Shown: positions 1-8,043 of the stretch, in pieces
How the letters are laid out: the number at the start of each line of letters is the position of its first letter
Position numbering within the stretch: the first letter of the stretch is position 1
Assembly: GCA_903893955.1 (NCBI GenBank)
Contig: CAITOG010000054.1
Span: forward strand, 1 to 14,346
Source of the DNA: an uncultured Actinomycetes bacterium
GTDB lineage: Bacteria > Actinomycetota > Acidimicrobiia > Acidimicrobiales > RAAP-2
Length of the DNA stretch: 14,346 bases
Direction of reading: 5' to 3'
Notes under the pieces: model-generated
Databases searched by the model: none
The model's input: the letters and a program-made list of their open reading frames with translations, nothing else
What the model was told of the DNA's origin: nothing
Position numbers and translations under genes: made by a program

Positions 1-215
1 ATGTCGAAGATGATGAAGATCATCGCCACGAGGTAGAAGCGGACCGGGAAGCGATGGGGTGGCTCGTACTCGGGGACGATGCCGCACTCGTAGGGCGACA
101 GTTTTGCTGCGGTCGGGCGCTTGCGGGGCGCGAGCAGCGCTGAGGCCACGAACGATCCTGCCGCGAAGAGGATCCCGAGGATGAGGACGCCGAGAATGGG
201 GAGGTACTGATCCAC
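1..215 (-). CDS. nuoA: NADH-quinone oxidoreductase subunit A, N-terminal part (runs off left edge)
   Basis: The first 71 codons of a small membrane subunit of respiratory complex I are present; the 3' end lies outside the window. NuoA is part of the membrane arm that passes electrons from NADH to menaquinone and pumps protons. The start is the GTG at 215-213, giving an N-terminus DQYLPILGVLILGILF that forms the first transmembrane helix (about residues 4-30). The family signature YECGI (about 47-51) is followed by RFPVRFYLVAMIFIIFD, the start of the second helix, which is diagnostic of NuoA. No good Shine-Dalgarno sequence precedes the GTG (the upstream run is A-rich). An ATG at 233-231 is in another frame. 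It is divergent from the geranylgeranyl reductase gene, whose product probably modifies the menaquinone used by this complex. The rest of the nuo operon presumably lies to the left. Confidence 0.95.
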   Translation of the reverse strand, partial: MDQYLPILGVLILGILFAAGSFVASALLAPRKRPTAAKLSPYECGIVPEYEPPHRFPVRFYLVAMIFIIFD

Positions 216-290
216 GGGCTTTTTTCTACCATGCACGGGCGGCGATGAGCACATCCGCCGTCGCACGGACACGACTGCCGCTCAGGCCCG

Positions 291-296
291 TACCAT
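291..296 (+). promoter_or_regulatory. Candidate -10 box for the geranylgeranyl reductase gene
   Basis: TACCAT fits the actinobacterial TANNNT -10 pattern and lies 8 nt before the GTG at 305, so the transcript could be leaderless or nearly so. A weak -35-like CGGACA lies at 266-271 (19-bp spacer). A second TACCAT at 227-232 could instead serve the alternative ATG at 245. The call rests on pattern only. Confidence 0.3.
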
Positions 297-304
297 GGTC
301 GTCC

Positions 305-1672
305 GTGAGCGACTCCACCACCCCCGACACCGCAGCTGACCACCTCTACGACGCCGTCATCATCGGCGGTGGCCCGAGCGGCTCGTCATGCGCCTACTGG
401 TTGGCCCGTGCAGGCTGGGACGTCGCGGTGGTCGAGAAGAAGACCTTCCCGCGAGCCAAGACCTGCGGCGACGGCCTCACGCCCCGATCAGTCCGCCAGA
501 TCGCCGACATGGGCTTGGAGGAGCAGGTTGCAGCTGCAGGACATCGCTACGGCGGGCTTCGTGCCTGCGGCTTCGGCCAGGAGATGGCGATGCAGTGGCC
601 GGACCACCCGTCGTTCCCCTCGTACGGCTACTGCATCACCAGGTTCGATCTCGACGGCCTCGTGGCCACCAACGCAGCCGCTGCGGGTGCAACGGTGTTC
701 AACGGCATCGAGGCCATCGAGCTGCTGGACGTCAGCGAGCCGATCGCCGAGCACCGCCTGGCTGGCGCCTCTGGCGTCCTCGTCAAGGACAAGGCGACCG
801 GGACCACCACGGCGCTCCGTGGCCGCATCGTGGTCATCGCTGACGGCGCGAACTCCCGCATGGGTCGGCTCCTCGGAACACAGCGTCGCCGTGACTGGCC
901 CATGGGGATGGCGCTGCGCGGCTACTACACCTCACCGCTGCACGACGACGACTTCATCGAGTCGCACCTCGACATCCGTGACGCTCAAGGCAACATCGTT
1001 CCCGGCTACGGCTGGATCTTCCCGCTCGGCGACGGTCGAGTGAACGTCGGCGTCGGCCTCTTGTCGACCGATCGACGGTGGAAGGGCGTGAACACGACCA
1101 AGCTCATGGAGACCTTCGTCGACTTCGCCCCTGATCGCTGGGAGCTCACCAACGAGTCTGCGGTGGGCCCAGCGACCGGTGGCCGCCTCCCGATGGGCTT
1201 CTCGGTCGGGCCACGGACCGGTGCGACCACCATCGCCATTGGCGATGCCTCCGGAGCGATCAACCCCTTCAACGGCGAAGGCATCGCCTACGGCTATGAG
1301 ACCGGCCGACTTGCTGCGGCATCGATCGCCGAGTCGCTCGGCGGTGGTGGCGAGGAGGCGCTGGCCACCTACGAGGAGCGTCTCACCCAGGCCTACGGGA
1401 CCTACTACGACGTCGCCCGGGCTTTCGTCCGCCTGATCTCAGAGCCGAAGTTGATGGCGATGTGCGTCGGGGTGGGCATGCGCTCGGAGACCTTGATGAA
1501 CGAACTGTTGGCTCTGATGGCCAACCTGCTCCGTCCTGACGAGCGAGGACCGGCCGAGGTGGCGTATCGAGCGATGGCCACCCTTGGACGGCTGCTCCCC
1601 GACAAGGCACTTGCCGCCCTCTTCAACGACACCAAACAGGCATCGCTCACCTCGGTCTCAAGCGCCGCCTGA
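305..1672 (+). CDS. Geranylgeranyl reductase family FAD oxidoreductase (probable menaquinone side-chain reductase, MenJ-like)
   Basis: This is a flavoprotein of the geranylgeranyl reductase family, which saturates isoprenoid double bonds. In actinobacteria the well-studied member MenJ reduces one isoprene unit of menaquinone, and the position beside nuoA supports that role here. Numbered from the GTG at 305 (455 aa), the Rossmann FAD motif GGGPSG is at 21-26. The family motif KTCGDGLTPRSV starts near 52 and contains Cys54. PGYGWIFPLGDGRVNVG lies at 233-249, and the second FAD motif GDASGAINPFNGEGI at 313-327. No transmembrane helix is visible, so the protein is probably peripheral to the membrane. 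An ATG at 245 in the same frame would add 20 low-complexity residues and leave only 29 bp to nuoA. GTG 305 is preferred because it puts the FAD motif nearer the N-terminus and has a TACCAT box just upstream. The stop is 5 bp from the convergent gene's stop. The exact substrate is inferred. Confidence 0.9.
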   Translation: MSDSTTPDTAADHLYDAVIIGGGPSGSSCAYWLARAGWDVAVVEKKTFPRAKTCGDGLTPRSVRQIADMGLEEQVAAAGHRYGGLRACGFGQEMAMQWPDHPSFPSYGYCITRFDLDGLVATNAAAAGATVFNGIEAIELLDVSEPIAEHRLAGASGVLVKDKATGTTTALRGRIVVIADGANSRMGRLLGTQRRRDWPMGMALRGYYTSPLHDDDFIESHLDIRDAQGNIVPGYGWIFPLGDGRVNVGVGLLSTDRRWKGVNTTKLMETFVDFAPDRWELTNESAVGPATGGRLPMGFSVGPRTGATTIAIGDASGAINPFNGEGIAYGYETGRLAAASIAESLGGGGEEALATYEERLTQAYGTYYDVARAFVRLISEPKLMAMCVGVGMRSETLMNELLALMANLLRPDERGPAEVAYRAMATLGRLLPDKALAALFNDTKQASLTSVSSAA

Positions 1673-1677
1673 GCAGC

Positions 1678-2817
1678 TCACGCCGTCTTGGTAGCGAACA
1701 GGCCGGCAAGTCTCGGACCTTGCTCTGCCACGAGCTGGTCTCGAAGCGAGGCCGGGAAGCGGCCCCCAGAGGCGAATGTGTAGAGGTACTGCTCGTCTCG
1801 TCCTGCCAGCAGGATGCTGACACCGATCTGGACCGGCACGTTCCCACTGGTGCCAGCGATCTGGACCATGGCGGTGCCACCGGTGGCCCATGCGCCGAAG
1901 GGCTGCGTGAGGTGCTGCGCTGAAGCGGCGACCGGAGCGCTTGATGAGCCAGCAACGAACCGAGCAAGGGCGGCTGCGAAGCAGGCCGGGAAGCGAGGCA
2001 GCGCCATCTGTTGCCGATCAGCGGCGACGTCGGCTGCCGACGCGTAGCGCTGGGTCACCGAGCCGACCTCCTCGATGTCACCTGCTGCTCCAATCCGGCC
2101 GTATGGCAGGCTCGGCACCTCTACCGGCGGCGTCACGCCTGCGCCCCCGAACTCGCGGTCCTGGGCGTAGCTGATGCCGAGGCAGGACCGGTACCGATCC
2201 TCGATCGCCCGCGTGTCGCGTCGCTCAGCTGCGGTCGGCTTCGTGGCCGGTGCGGTTCCAAGCAGGCCGGCGAGCGGTGACGTGGTGGGGTCGTCGACGC
2301 TGAAGCCGGTGGGCAGCTGGCGCCCGGTGAGGTTCACCGAGGCGGCAGCCGACCGATCACTGGCCAATGAGGCAGCACTCGAGTCATGGCTGCTTCGAAC
2401 GATGAGCCAGGCACTCCCGCCAACGAGCAGGCCGACCACGATGGCGGTCACCACCCACCACCTTCGTCGATGGGCTTTGGGCCGAGACCGGAGGGACGAC
2501 GGCTGCGCCACGCCGAGCAGCTCTGCGAGGTCATCGATCGTCCCGCCCACGAGGATGGTGGCGTCGAACCGTAGGTGAAGGTGGGACCCGGCCACCCATC
2601 CCGCCAGCTCGGTCGCCGTCCGACGACTCGACAGCGTCAGTCCCGTGATCGCTGCCAACGGGATCTGCCAGGCCGCGGCGGGCTCGCCGCCGTAGAGGGC
2701 GATGGTCCCGTCGGTGAAGGTGGCGACGACCGAGCTTCCCCCAGCAAGCGGTCCCGCTGACTCGACCAGCTGGGCCCCGGAGGCGGTCACGCGAGAAGCG
2801 CGCTCTTGGCCGTCCAT
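1678..2817 (-). CDS. Unrecognised single-pass membrane protein with a cytoplasmic beta-rich N-domain and an extracytoplasmic C-domain
   Basis: I do not recognise this 379-aa protein. Residues about 25-103 alternate hydrophobic and polar positions (for example TDGTIALYGGEP and GSHLHLRFDATILVGG) and could form a PH-like beta domain. A basic stretch (RSRPKAHRRR, 110-119) precedes one clear transmembrane helix (WVVTAIVVGLLVGGSAWLIV, 121-140). By the positive-inside rule, the N-domain is cytoplasmic. A Ser/Ala-rich linker (about 142-200) leads to a roughly 175-residue outer domain with exactly two cysteines, Cys212 and Cys279, which could pair. There is no signal peptide, kinase or enzyme motif. 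The ATG at 2817 is 8 bp after the hemL stop, so it is probably the last gene of the hem transcript; its stop nearly touches that of the convergent reductase gene. The layout resembles a membrane sensor or a PknH-type outer domain, but that is speculation. Confidence 0.85.
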   Translation of the reverse strand: MDGQERASRVTASGAQLVESAGPLAGGSSVVATFTDGTIALYGGEPAAAWQIPLAAITGLTLSSRRTATELAGWVAGSHLHLRFDATILVGGTIDDLAELLGVAQPSSLRSRPKAHRRRWWVVTAIVVGLLVGGSAWLIVRSSHDSSAASLASDRSAAASVNLTGRQLPTGFSVDDPTTSPLAGLLGTAPATKPTAAERRDTRAIEDRYRSCLGISYAQDREFGGAGVTPPVEVPSLPYGRIGAAGDIEEVGSVTQRYASAADVAADRQQMALPRFPACFAAALARFVAGSSSAPVAASAQHLTQPFGAWATGGTAMVQIAGTSGNVPVQIGVSILLAGRDEQYLYTFASGGRFPASLRDQLVAEQGPRLAGLFATKTA

Positions 2818-2825
2818 CAGCCCGC

Positions 2826-4118
2826 TCAGAGTTCCCGGGCGACCTCGACGGCGACCTCGCCGGCCGCCGTCACGACTCGATCCAGCTCGGCATCGGTGTG
2901 CGCCATCGAGACGAAGAGGATCTCATATGCGCCCGGTGCAAGCGCCACCCGACGGCGGAGCATGGCGTGGAAGAAGGCCGGATAGATGCCGGTGTCAGCG
3001 ATCACCTTGGCCCCGGCGTAGTCCGATGGCGCAGACCAGTCCCCCGGAGGGGCGACGTAGAGACCGAGCAGTGGTCCGACAGCCGGCACGCACGCCCAGA
3101 GCCCTCCATCCCTGATCGCACCGCACAGATCTCGGCCGAAGCGCTGAGCACGATTCGCCAGCTCCTCGTAGTCGGCCGCGGTGACCGAGCTGAGCACAGC
3201 CAGTCCGGCGGCGGTGGCAAGCGGGTTCCCCGAGAGCGTGCCCGCTTGGTACACAGGCCCCGCGGGGGCCAGCGAGGCCAAGAGGGCGGCGGACCCGCCA
3301 AATGCTCCTACCGGCAGGCCGCCACCGATCACCTTGCCGAAGCACCAGAGGTCCGGGGTGACGCCAGTGAACTCGGCCGCACCGCCCTGCGACAGACGGA
3401 AGCCAGTGATGACCTCGTCAAAGATCAACAGCGCGCCAACCCGATCGCACTCGGCTCGGAGCCCCTCAAGAAAACCAGCCACCGGCTTGACGAGGTTCAT
3501 GTTGGCGGCGACCGGCTCGACGAGGACGCAGGCCACGTCGTCGCTCAGGGTCGGCACCTGGTTGTAGGGCGCGACGATGGTGTCGGCCACGGCAGCGAGC
3601 GGCACGCCAGCCGAGCCCGGGAGGCCGAGCTCTGCGACCCCGCTCCCGCCGGCTACCAGCAGGTGGTCGGCGTGCCCGTGGTAGCACCCATCGAACTTCA
3701 CGATCTTGTCGCGACCTGTCGCGCCTCGAGCCAGACGGACTGCGCTCATCACCGCCTCGGTGCCGGAAGAGACGAACCTGACCTGCTCGAGCCCCGGCAC
3801 CCTCGCCACGATGGCCTCCGCCAGCAGCACCTCGCCTGGGGTAGGTGCTCCGAAGGTGGTCCCCTTCAGCGCGGCTGTCCGGATCGCCTCGATGACCACC
3901 GGGTGCGCGTGGCCGAGCAGGCTCGCCCCGTAGGACTGCACCAGATCCAGATACTCGGTGCCCTCGACGTCGCGGACCAGCGCACCGTGGCCTTCGACCA
4001 CGGTGTAGGGCGTCCCTCCAACCGAGCGAAAGGAGCGCACCGGTGAGTCGACTCCGCCGGGGATCACCGCCGTCGCTCGCTCGAACCAGCCGGCGTTGGT
4101 CGTCGTGCCCTCAGCCAT
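2826..4118 (-). CDS. hemL: Glutamate-1-semialdehyde 2,1-aminomutase
   Basis: This cytoplasmic PLP enzyme converts glutamate-1-semialdehyde to 5-aminolevulinate, the second step of the C5 heme pathway after HemA. The protein is 430 aa, the usual length. The N-terminus has the family's PGGVDSPVRSF (20-30). PLP-site elements are SSGTEAV (117-123), DGCYHGHAD (143-151) and LIFDEVITGFR (231-241). The Schiff-base lysine is Lys262 in FGKVIGGGLPVGAFGG, and AGTLSGNPLATAAG (292-305) follows. These separate it from ordinary class III aminotransferases. The ATG at 4118 overlaps the hemB coding end by 8 bp and has a GAGG ribosome-site core 4 nt upstream, so the two are probably translationally coupled. The downstream membrane-protein gene begins 8 bp after its stop. 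Confidence 0.98.
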   Translation of the reverse strand: MAEGTTTNAGWFERATAVIPGGVDSPVRSFRSVGGTPYTVVEGHGALVRDVEGTEYLDLVQSYGASLLGHAHPVVIEAIRTAALKGTTFGAPTPGEVLLAEAIVARVPGLEQVRFVSSGTEAVMSAVRLARGATGRDKIVKFDGCYHGHADHLLVAGGSGVAELGLPGSAGVPLAAVADTIVAPYNQVPTLSDDVACVLVEPVAANMNLVKPVAGFLEGLRAECDRVGALLIFDEVITGFRLSQGGAAEFTGVTPDLWCFGKVIGGGLPVGAFGGSAALLASLAPAGPVYQAGTLSGNPLATAAGLAVLSSVTAADYEELANRAQRFGRDLCGAIRDGGLWACVPAVGPLLGLYVAPPGDWSAPSDYAGAKVIADTGIYPAFFHAMLRRRVALAPGAYEILFVSMAHTDAELDRVVTAAGEVAVEVAREL

Positions 4119-5094
4119 CGAGCCTCGGTGCGATCTCGCGAGCGAAGTACGTCAGGATCATGTCGGCGCCGGCTCGCTTGACAGCCGTCAGCTGCTCGAG
4201 CGCCACCGCATCGCCGTCGAGCCAGCCATTGGCAGCCGCGGCCTTGATCATGGAGTACTCCCCGCTGACGTGGTACGCCGCGACCGGGACGTCCACGGAG
4301 GCGGCGACATCGGCGATCACGTCGAGGTAGGTCACGGCTGGCTTAACCATCACGATGTCGGCGCCCTCGGCGATGTCGAGTGCCACCTCTCGAAGCGACT
4401 CTCGTCGGTTGGCAGGATCCTGCTGGTAGCCCTGCCGGTCACCACCGCCGATGATCTCCACGTCCACGGCCTCGCGGAACGGTCCATAGAGCGCCGAGGC
4501 GTACTTCGCTGAGTAGGCGAGGATGCCCACGTCCTGGTGCTCGGCGGCGTCGAGCGCAGCACGGATCGCTCCCACCTGCCCGTCCATCATCCCGCTCGGT
4601 GCGACCAGGTCGGCACCTGCGTCTGCCTGCGCCACCGCGGCGGCTTGGTAGCGCTCGAGTGTCGCGTCGTTGTCGACGCTGCCGTCTGGAGCGAGCAGTC
4701 CGCAGTGACCGTGGTCGGTGTACTCATCGAGGCACAGATCCGGCAGGAGGACGATCGACTCCCCGAACTCGACGCGGAGCCGCCGCAGCGCGACCTGCAC
4801 GATGCCCTCCGGATCTGAGGCGCCGCTGCCGACCGCGTCCTTGACCCCCGGCAGTCCGAAGAGCACCACCGCGCTCACGCCCACGTCGAGCAGCGCAGCG
4901 GCCTCGGCAACCAGCGACTCGACGGTGTGCTGGTGGTGTCCGGGCAATGACTCGATCGGTCGGGGTGCCGTCAAACCCTCTGCGACGAAGAGCGGTGCGA
5001 TGAGATCCGACCGCAACAGCCGGCTCTCCGCCACGAGCCGGCGGATAGCCGGAGTACGACGAAGGCGTCGAGGACGGTGCGAGAGGTGCGCCAC
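4111..5094 (-). CDS. hemB: Delta-aminolevulinic acid dehydratase (porphobilinogen synthase)
   Basis: HemB condenses two 5-aminolevulinate molecules to porphobilinogen. The frame is open to 5262, but the residues upstream are arginine-rich and overlap hemD. The GTG at 5094 gives 327 aa, the usual size, starting VAHLSHRPRRLRRTPAIRR, which matches the family N-terminus. A GTG at 5112 is a possible alternative. The two active-site lysines are Lys197 (YSAKYAS) and Lys251 (MVKPA). The metal region reads DLCLDEYTDHGHCG: Cys121 and Cys131 are present, while the middle cysteine of the classical three-cysteine zinc site is Asp123, a mixed form. The gene lies 10 bp after the hemD stop and overlaps hemL by 8 bp. 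Confidence 0.97.
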   Translation of the reverse strand: MAHLSHRPRRLRRTPAIRRLVAESRLLRSDLIAPLFVAEGLTAPRPIESLPGHHQHTVESLVAEAAALLDVGVSAVVLFGLPGVKDAVGSGASDPEGIVQVALRRLRVEFGESIVLLPDLCLDEYTDHGHCGLLAPDGSVDNDATLERYQAAAVAQADAGADLVAPSGMMDGQVGAIRAALDAAEHQDVGILAYSAKYASALYGPFREAVDVEIIGGGDRQGYQQDPANRRESLREVALDIAEGADIVMVKPAVTYLDVIADVAASVDVPVAAYHVSGEYSMIKAAAANGWLDGDAVALEQLTAVKRAGADMILTYFAREIAPRLDG

Positions 5095-5104
5095 GTGGGG
5101 AAGC

Positions 5105-5857
5105 CTACGCACCCTCGTCGTCGATGCGAAACGCCGCTCGCACCGCGCCGAGCAGGCCACCTGCGGTCGGCGATGTCGCCACCGAGACAACGGCGACTCC
5201 AGCGGTCCTCGCCGCACTCGCCGTGGTCTCGCCGATCGCTGCCACCCGGCGTGGATGGACACCAGCAGCCAGCAGGCTGGTCAGCGCGCTCGGTGCCGCA
5301 GCGACGACGCACGCTGCCGACAAGAGCACCGCACGGGCTGTGGGCTCGAGTGGTCGAGGTCGGGTCTCGTAGACGACGATCGGTCGCACCTCGTGACCCG
5401 CCGCTCGGAGCACCTCGTCGATCTCACTCACTGCGATGCTGCTTCGCGGGAGGACAACCTCAGCCCCGGGCCACGCAGGGAGGCCGATCAGCACTCCAAG
5501 CGCGGCGCCACCCTTGCCTGTCCCCACGAGGTCCACCTCGACCCCACCCAAGCGAAGCGCAGCTGCGGTGGCAGGTCCGACCGCCGCGACCTTGAGCGTC
5601 GCAGGTCGCTGGCGCCCCTCGAGCGCCGCAGCCACGATTGGTGCGGCGGCTGCAGAGGTCACGGCGATCCATCCGACATGTTCAAGTTCCGAGAGCACGT
5701 CCTCGAGCGCAGTGAGGTCATCGACAGGAACCACCTCGGTCGTCGGCACCGTCTCGACATGAAAGCCAACAGCGACGAGGAGGCCCTCGAGCTCCACCGA
5801 GAGCGGGCCAGTGCCGAGGACCACGACGGTGCCGGGGTCGGTCTCAGCCACCCCCAT
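5105..5857 (-). CDS. hemD: Uroporphyrinogen-III synthase
   Basis: HemD cyclises hydroxymethylbilane with inversion of ring D to give uroporphyrinogen III. The sequence is weakly conserved, as is normal for this family. Supporting landmarks are IAVTSAAAAP (64-73), KVAAVGPATAAALR (89-102), VVYETRP (161-167), and a second-lobe AAPSALTSLL (187-196) with VAAIGETTASA (205-215). The hemC-hemD-hemB position makes the call firm. The start is taken as the ATG at 5857 (250 aa), which overlaps hemC by 14 bp and has GCAGG just upstream; GTG 5851 is possible. The frame stays open to 6079, but those residues shadow hemC. Here HemD is not fused to a uroporphyrinogen methyltransferase, as it is in some actinobacteria. 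Confidence 0.92.
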   Translation of the reverse strand: MGVAETDPGTVVVLGTGPLSVELEGLLVAVGFHVETVPTTEVVPVDDLTALEDVLSELEHVGWIAVTSAAAAPIVAAALEGRQRPATLKVAAVGPATAAALRLGGVEVDLVGTGKGGAALGVLIGLPAWPGAEVVLPRSSIAVSEIDEVLRAAGHEVRPIVVYETRPRPLEPTARAVLLSAACVVAAAPSALTSLLAAGVHPRRVAAIGETTASAARTAGVAVVSVATSPTAGGLLGAVRAAFRIDDEGA

Positions 5858-6731
5858 CACCTGCGACGTCTCGCGCGACCGCGGCCCCGAGCGCCAGTGC
5901 GTCATCGCCGCGATGACGAGCTCGGCGGAGCCGACCTGTCTCCTCGTCGAAGAGGACGCCCCTGAGCTCGAGCTCCCCGTCGTTCTCAGTGCACCACGCA
6001 CCGACAGGTGCTGTGCAGCCAGCACCGAGCGTGGCGAGGAACGACCGCTCCGCATCGACGCACCGATGAACCGCCTCATCGTCGATCACCCGCACCAGTG
6101 CCTCGGCCTGTGTCCCCACCGCAACTTCGACGCCGATGGCACCCTGTGCGACTTGTGGCGTGACCTCCTCGGGGTCGAAGCGTTCCGCGACTAGATCGAG
6201 GAGCCCGAGTCGTTCGAGCGCGGCACGGGCTGCCACGACGGCGTCGATGCCATCGGTCCCCGGCTTGGCCAGCCTGCTCGCCATGTTCCCTCGCAGCTCG
6301 GTGAAGTCGAGATCAGGGCGGAGCGAGGCGAGGAGCGCCTTGCGCCTTGGTGAGCCTGTCGCCACCAAGGCGCCTGGACCGAGACCAGCCAGCGACCGAC
6401 CGACGAGGACGTCTGCTGGATCGACCCGCTCGGGGATCGCAGCGAGCACCAGCCCGTCTGGTGTCGCCGACGGGAGATCCTTGGCCGAGTGGACCGCGAG
6501 ATCGGCTCGTCCCTCAAGCACCGCGAGCTGGACTTCCTTGGCGAAGATGCCCTGGCCTCCGATCTCATGGAGCGGGACGTCGAGCCGCCTGTCGCCGACG
6601 GTCTCGACCACAACGATCTCGACAGAGAGGCTGTTGTGGACCGCCTCGAGCATGTGCGCCACCGTCGTGGCCTGTGCCATGGCCAGCGGCGAGCCGCGAG
6701 AGGCGAGGCGCAGCCGGCTCTCGCTCACCAT
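5844..6731 (-). CDS. hemC: Hydroxymethylbilane synthase (porphobilinogen deaminase)
   Basis: HemC polymerises four porphobilinogens into the linear hydroxymethylbilane. Numbered from the ATG at 6731 (295 aa), the family start LRLASRGSPLAMAQA is at about 7-21. The catalytic aspartate is Asp85 in VHSAKDLP, and the dipyrromethane-cofactor cysteine is Cys239 in LGAGCTAPVG. GQGIFAKEVQ (60-69) and ATGSPRRKALL (124-134) are further hallmarks. The frame is open to 6824, but the extra residues overlap hemA and are not family-like. GAGGAG sits directly against the ATG, so GTG 6728 is a possible alternative. The gap to hemA is 4 bp. Confidence 0.97.
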   Translation of the reverse strand: MVSESRLRLASRGSPLAMAQATTVAHMLEAVHNSLSVEIVVVETVGDRRLDVPLHEIGGQGIFAKEVQLAVLEGRADLAVHSAKDLPSATPDGLVLAAIPERVDPADVLVGRSLAGLGPGALVATGSPRRKALLASLRPDLDFTELRGNMASRLAKPGTDGIDAVVAARAALERLGLLDLVAERFDPEEVTPQVAQGAIGVEVAVGTQAEALVRVIDDEAVHRCVDAERSFLATLGAGCTAPVGAWCTENDGELELRGVLFDEETGRLRRARHRGDDALALGAAVARDVAGDGGG

Positions 6732-6735
6732 CTCC

Positions 6736-8010
6736 TCAGAGTCCGAAGAGAATGCGCGCTGCCTCGACCAGGCGCTCGCCTCGCGGGGTGCCGGCGCTGT
6801 CCTTGAGCGCGACAGTCGGCTCATGGACCACCTTGGCGAGGATCGATCGGGTCAGCGCCTCGACCGCCTCTCGCTGCGCGTCGGTAAGCTCTCCGAGCTC
6901 AGAGATCCGTCGCTCGAGCTCTGCTGACCGGATCCCCTCAAGCCGCTCCCGAAGCGCCACCACCATTGGTGCTGCACCTCGACCTCGCTGGTCCTCTGTG
7001 AAGCGGGCCACCTCATCGGCGACGATCGTCTCGGCGGCGGAGATCTCGCTGCGGCGCTCGCCGACGGCTCGATCGATCACCTCGCGCAGGTCGCCGATGT
7101 CGAGCAGCTCGACCCCGTCGAGCTCATCGAGCGCCTGCTCGGCGTTGCGCGGCATCCCGAGGTCCACGATCAGGAGCTCGTCAGTCGTGCGTCCTTCGAG
7201 GTGACTAACGCCGAGCAGTGGCTCGTCGGTCTCAGCTGCACAGACCACGAGGCGAGCGGTGGCGAGCTCGCGGGCCAGATCATCGAGACCGGCCGCCCGG
7301 GCACTCACCGCCAGGCCTGAGCCGCCGACGAGCTCCTCGGCGGTCCCGATCGTCCGATTGACCACGGTGAGCGAGCCCACCCTGGGTGACTGACGTTCGT
7401 CGCTCAGCGCGGCGACGACGCCAGCTCCGAGGCCGCCGGCGCCGAGGACGACGGCGTGTGCGCCGTCAAGCTCGTCCCCGAGCCGCTGGCGAGCCATCTC
7501 GACCGCTGCATAGGAGAACGAGGTCGTCCCTCGAGCGATCCCGGTCTCTGAGCGGACCCGCCGGCCGGCGGCGACGGCATGACGGAAGAGCGAGGTGAGC
7601 ATTGGACCAGCGGTCCCCTCGTCCACCGCACGCTCGAGCGAGCGGCGGACCTGGCCGAGCACCTCGGTCTCTCCGGGCACCGCCGACTCCAAGCCGGCGG
7701 AGATCTTGAAGAGATGACTTGCCACGCCACGGTCGAAGTAGACCGACTCGAGATCCTCGACCGTTGCGGCCGACAGTCCTGAGCGATCGGCGAGCAGCGT
7801 GGTCACGTCGTCGACCGCATCGTGGAACCTGTCGACGACCGCATAGACCTCGGTTCGCAGGCAGGTGGATACGAGAGCCACCTCACGAACGTTCTCGTAG
7901 GCAGCCAGCTGGGCGAGGACCTTGCCGACCTCGGGATCGGGCACGGTGACGCGCTCGAGCACATCGAGCGGCGTCTTCGAATGCTCAAGGCCGATGACCA
8001 CGACGGACAT
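6736..8010 (-). CDS. hemA: Glutamyl-tRNA reductase
   Basis: HemA reduces glutamyl-tRNA(Glu) with NADPH to glutamate-1-semialdehyde, the committed and usually regulated step of C5 heme synthesis. The protein is 424 aa, full length. The catalytic domain has IGLEHSKTPLDVLE (6-19) and the nucleophile Cys50 in VSTCLRTEVYAVVD. The usual motif is STCNRxE, so Asn51 is replaced by Leu. GETEVLGQVRRS (113-124) is the conserved substrate-site segment. The Rossmann NADPH domain starts at VVLGAGGLGAGVV (187-199). A C-terminal helical dimerisation region (from about 320) completes the family order. The ATG at 8010 has GGGAGAG 8 nt upstream. It lies 33 bp downstream of rex, which probably controls it through the shared transcript. 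Confidence 0.97.
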   Translation of the reverse strand: MSVVVIGLEHSKTPLDVLERVTVPDPEVGKVLAQLAAYENVREVALVSTCLRTEVYAVVDRFHDAVDDVTTLLADRSGLSAATVEDLESVYFDRGVASHLFKISAGLESAVPGETEVLGQVRRSLERAVDEGTAGPMLTSLFRHAVAAGRRVRSETGIARGTTSFSYAAVEMARQRLGDELDGAHAVVLGAGGLGAGVVAALSDERQSPRVGSLTVVNRTIGTAEELVGGSGLAVSARAAGLDDLARELATARLVVCAAETDEPLLGVSHLEGRTTDELLIVDLGMPRNAEQALDELDGVELLDIGDLREVIDRAVGERRSEISAAETIVADEVARFTEDQRGRGAAPMVVALRERLEGIRSAELERRISELGELTDAQREAVEALTRSILAKVVHEPTVALKDSAGTPRGERLVEAARILFGL

Positions 8011-8043
8011 GCGTCCAGCTCTCCCTCTCTCGGTGCCCCGATG

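Noticed and set aside
2898..4046. Long plus-strand open frame over hemL
   Set aside because: Its composition is Arg/His/Gly-rich and it mirrors hemL codons on the other strand.
5095..5262. Longer N-terminus of HemB
   Set aside because: The added residues are Arg-rich, overlap hemD and are absent from the family; the start at 5094 gives the normal length.
4718..5965. Long plus-strand open frame over hemB and hemD
   Set aside because: It is an Arg/Ser-rich shadow without domain-like sequence, opposite two clear enzymes.
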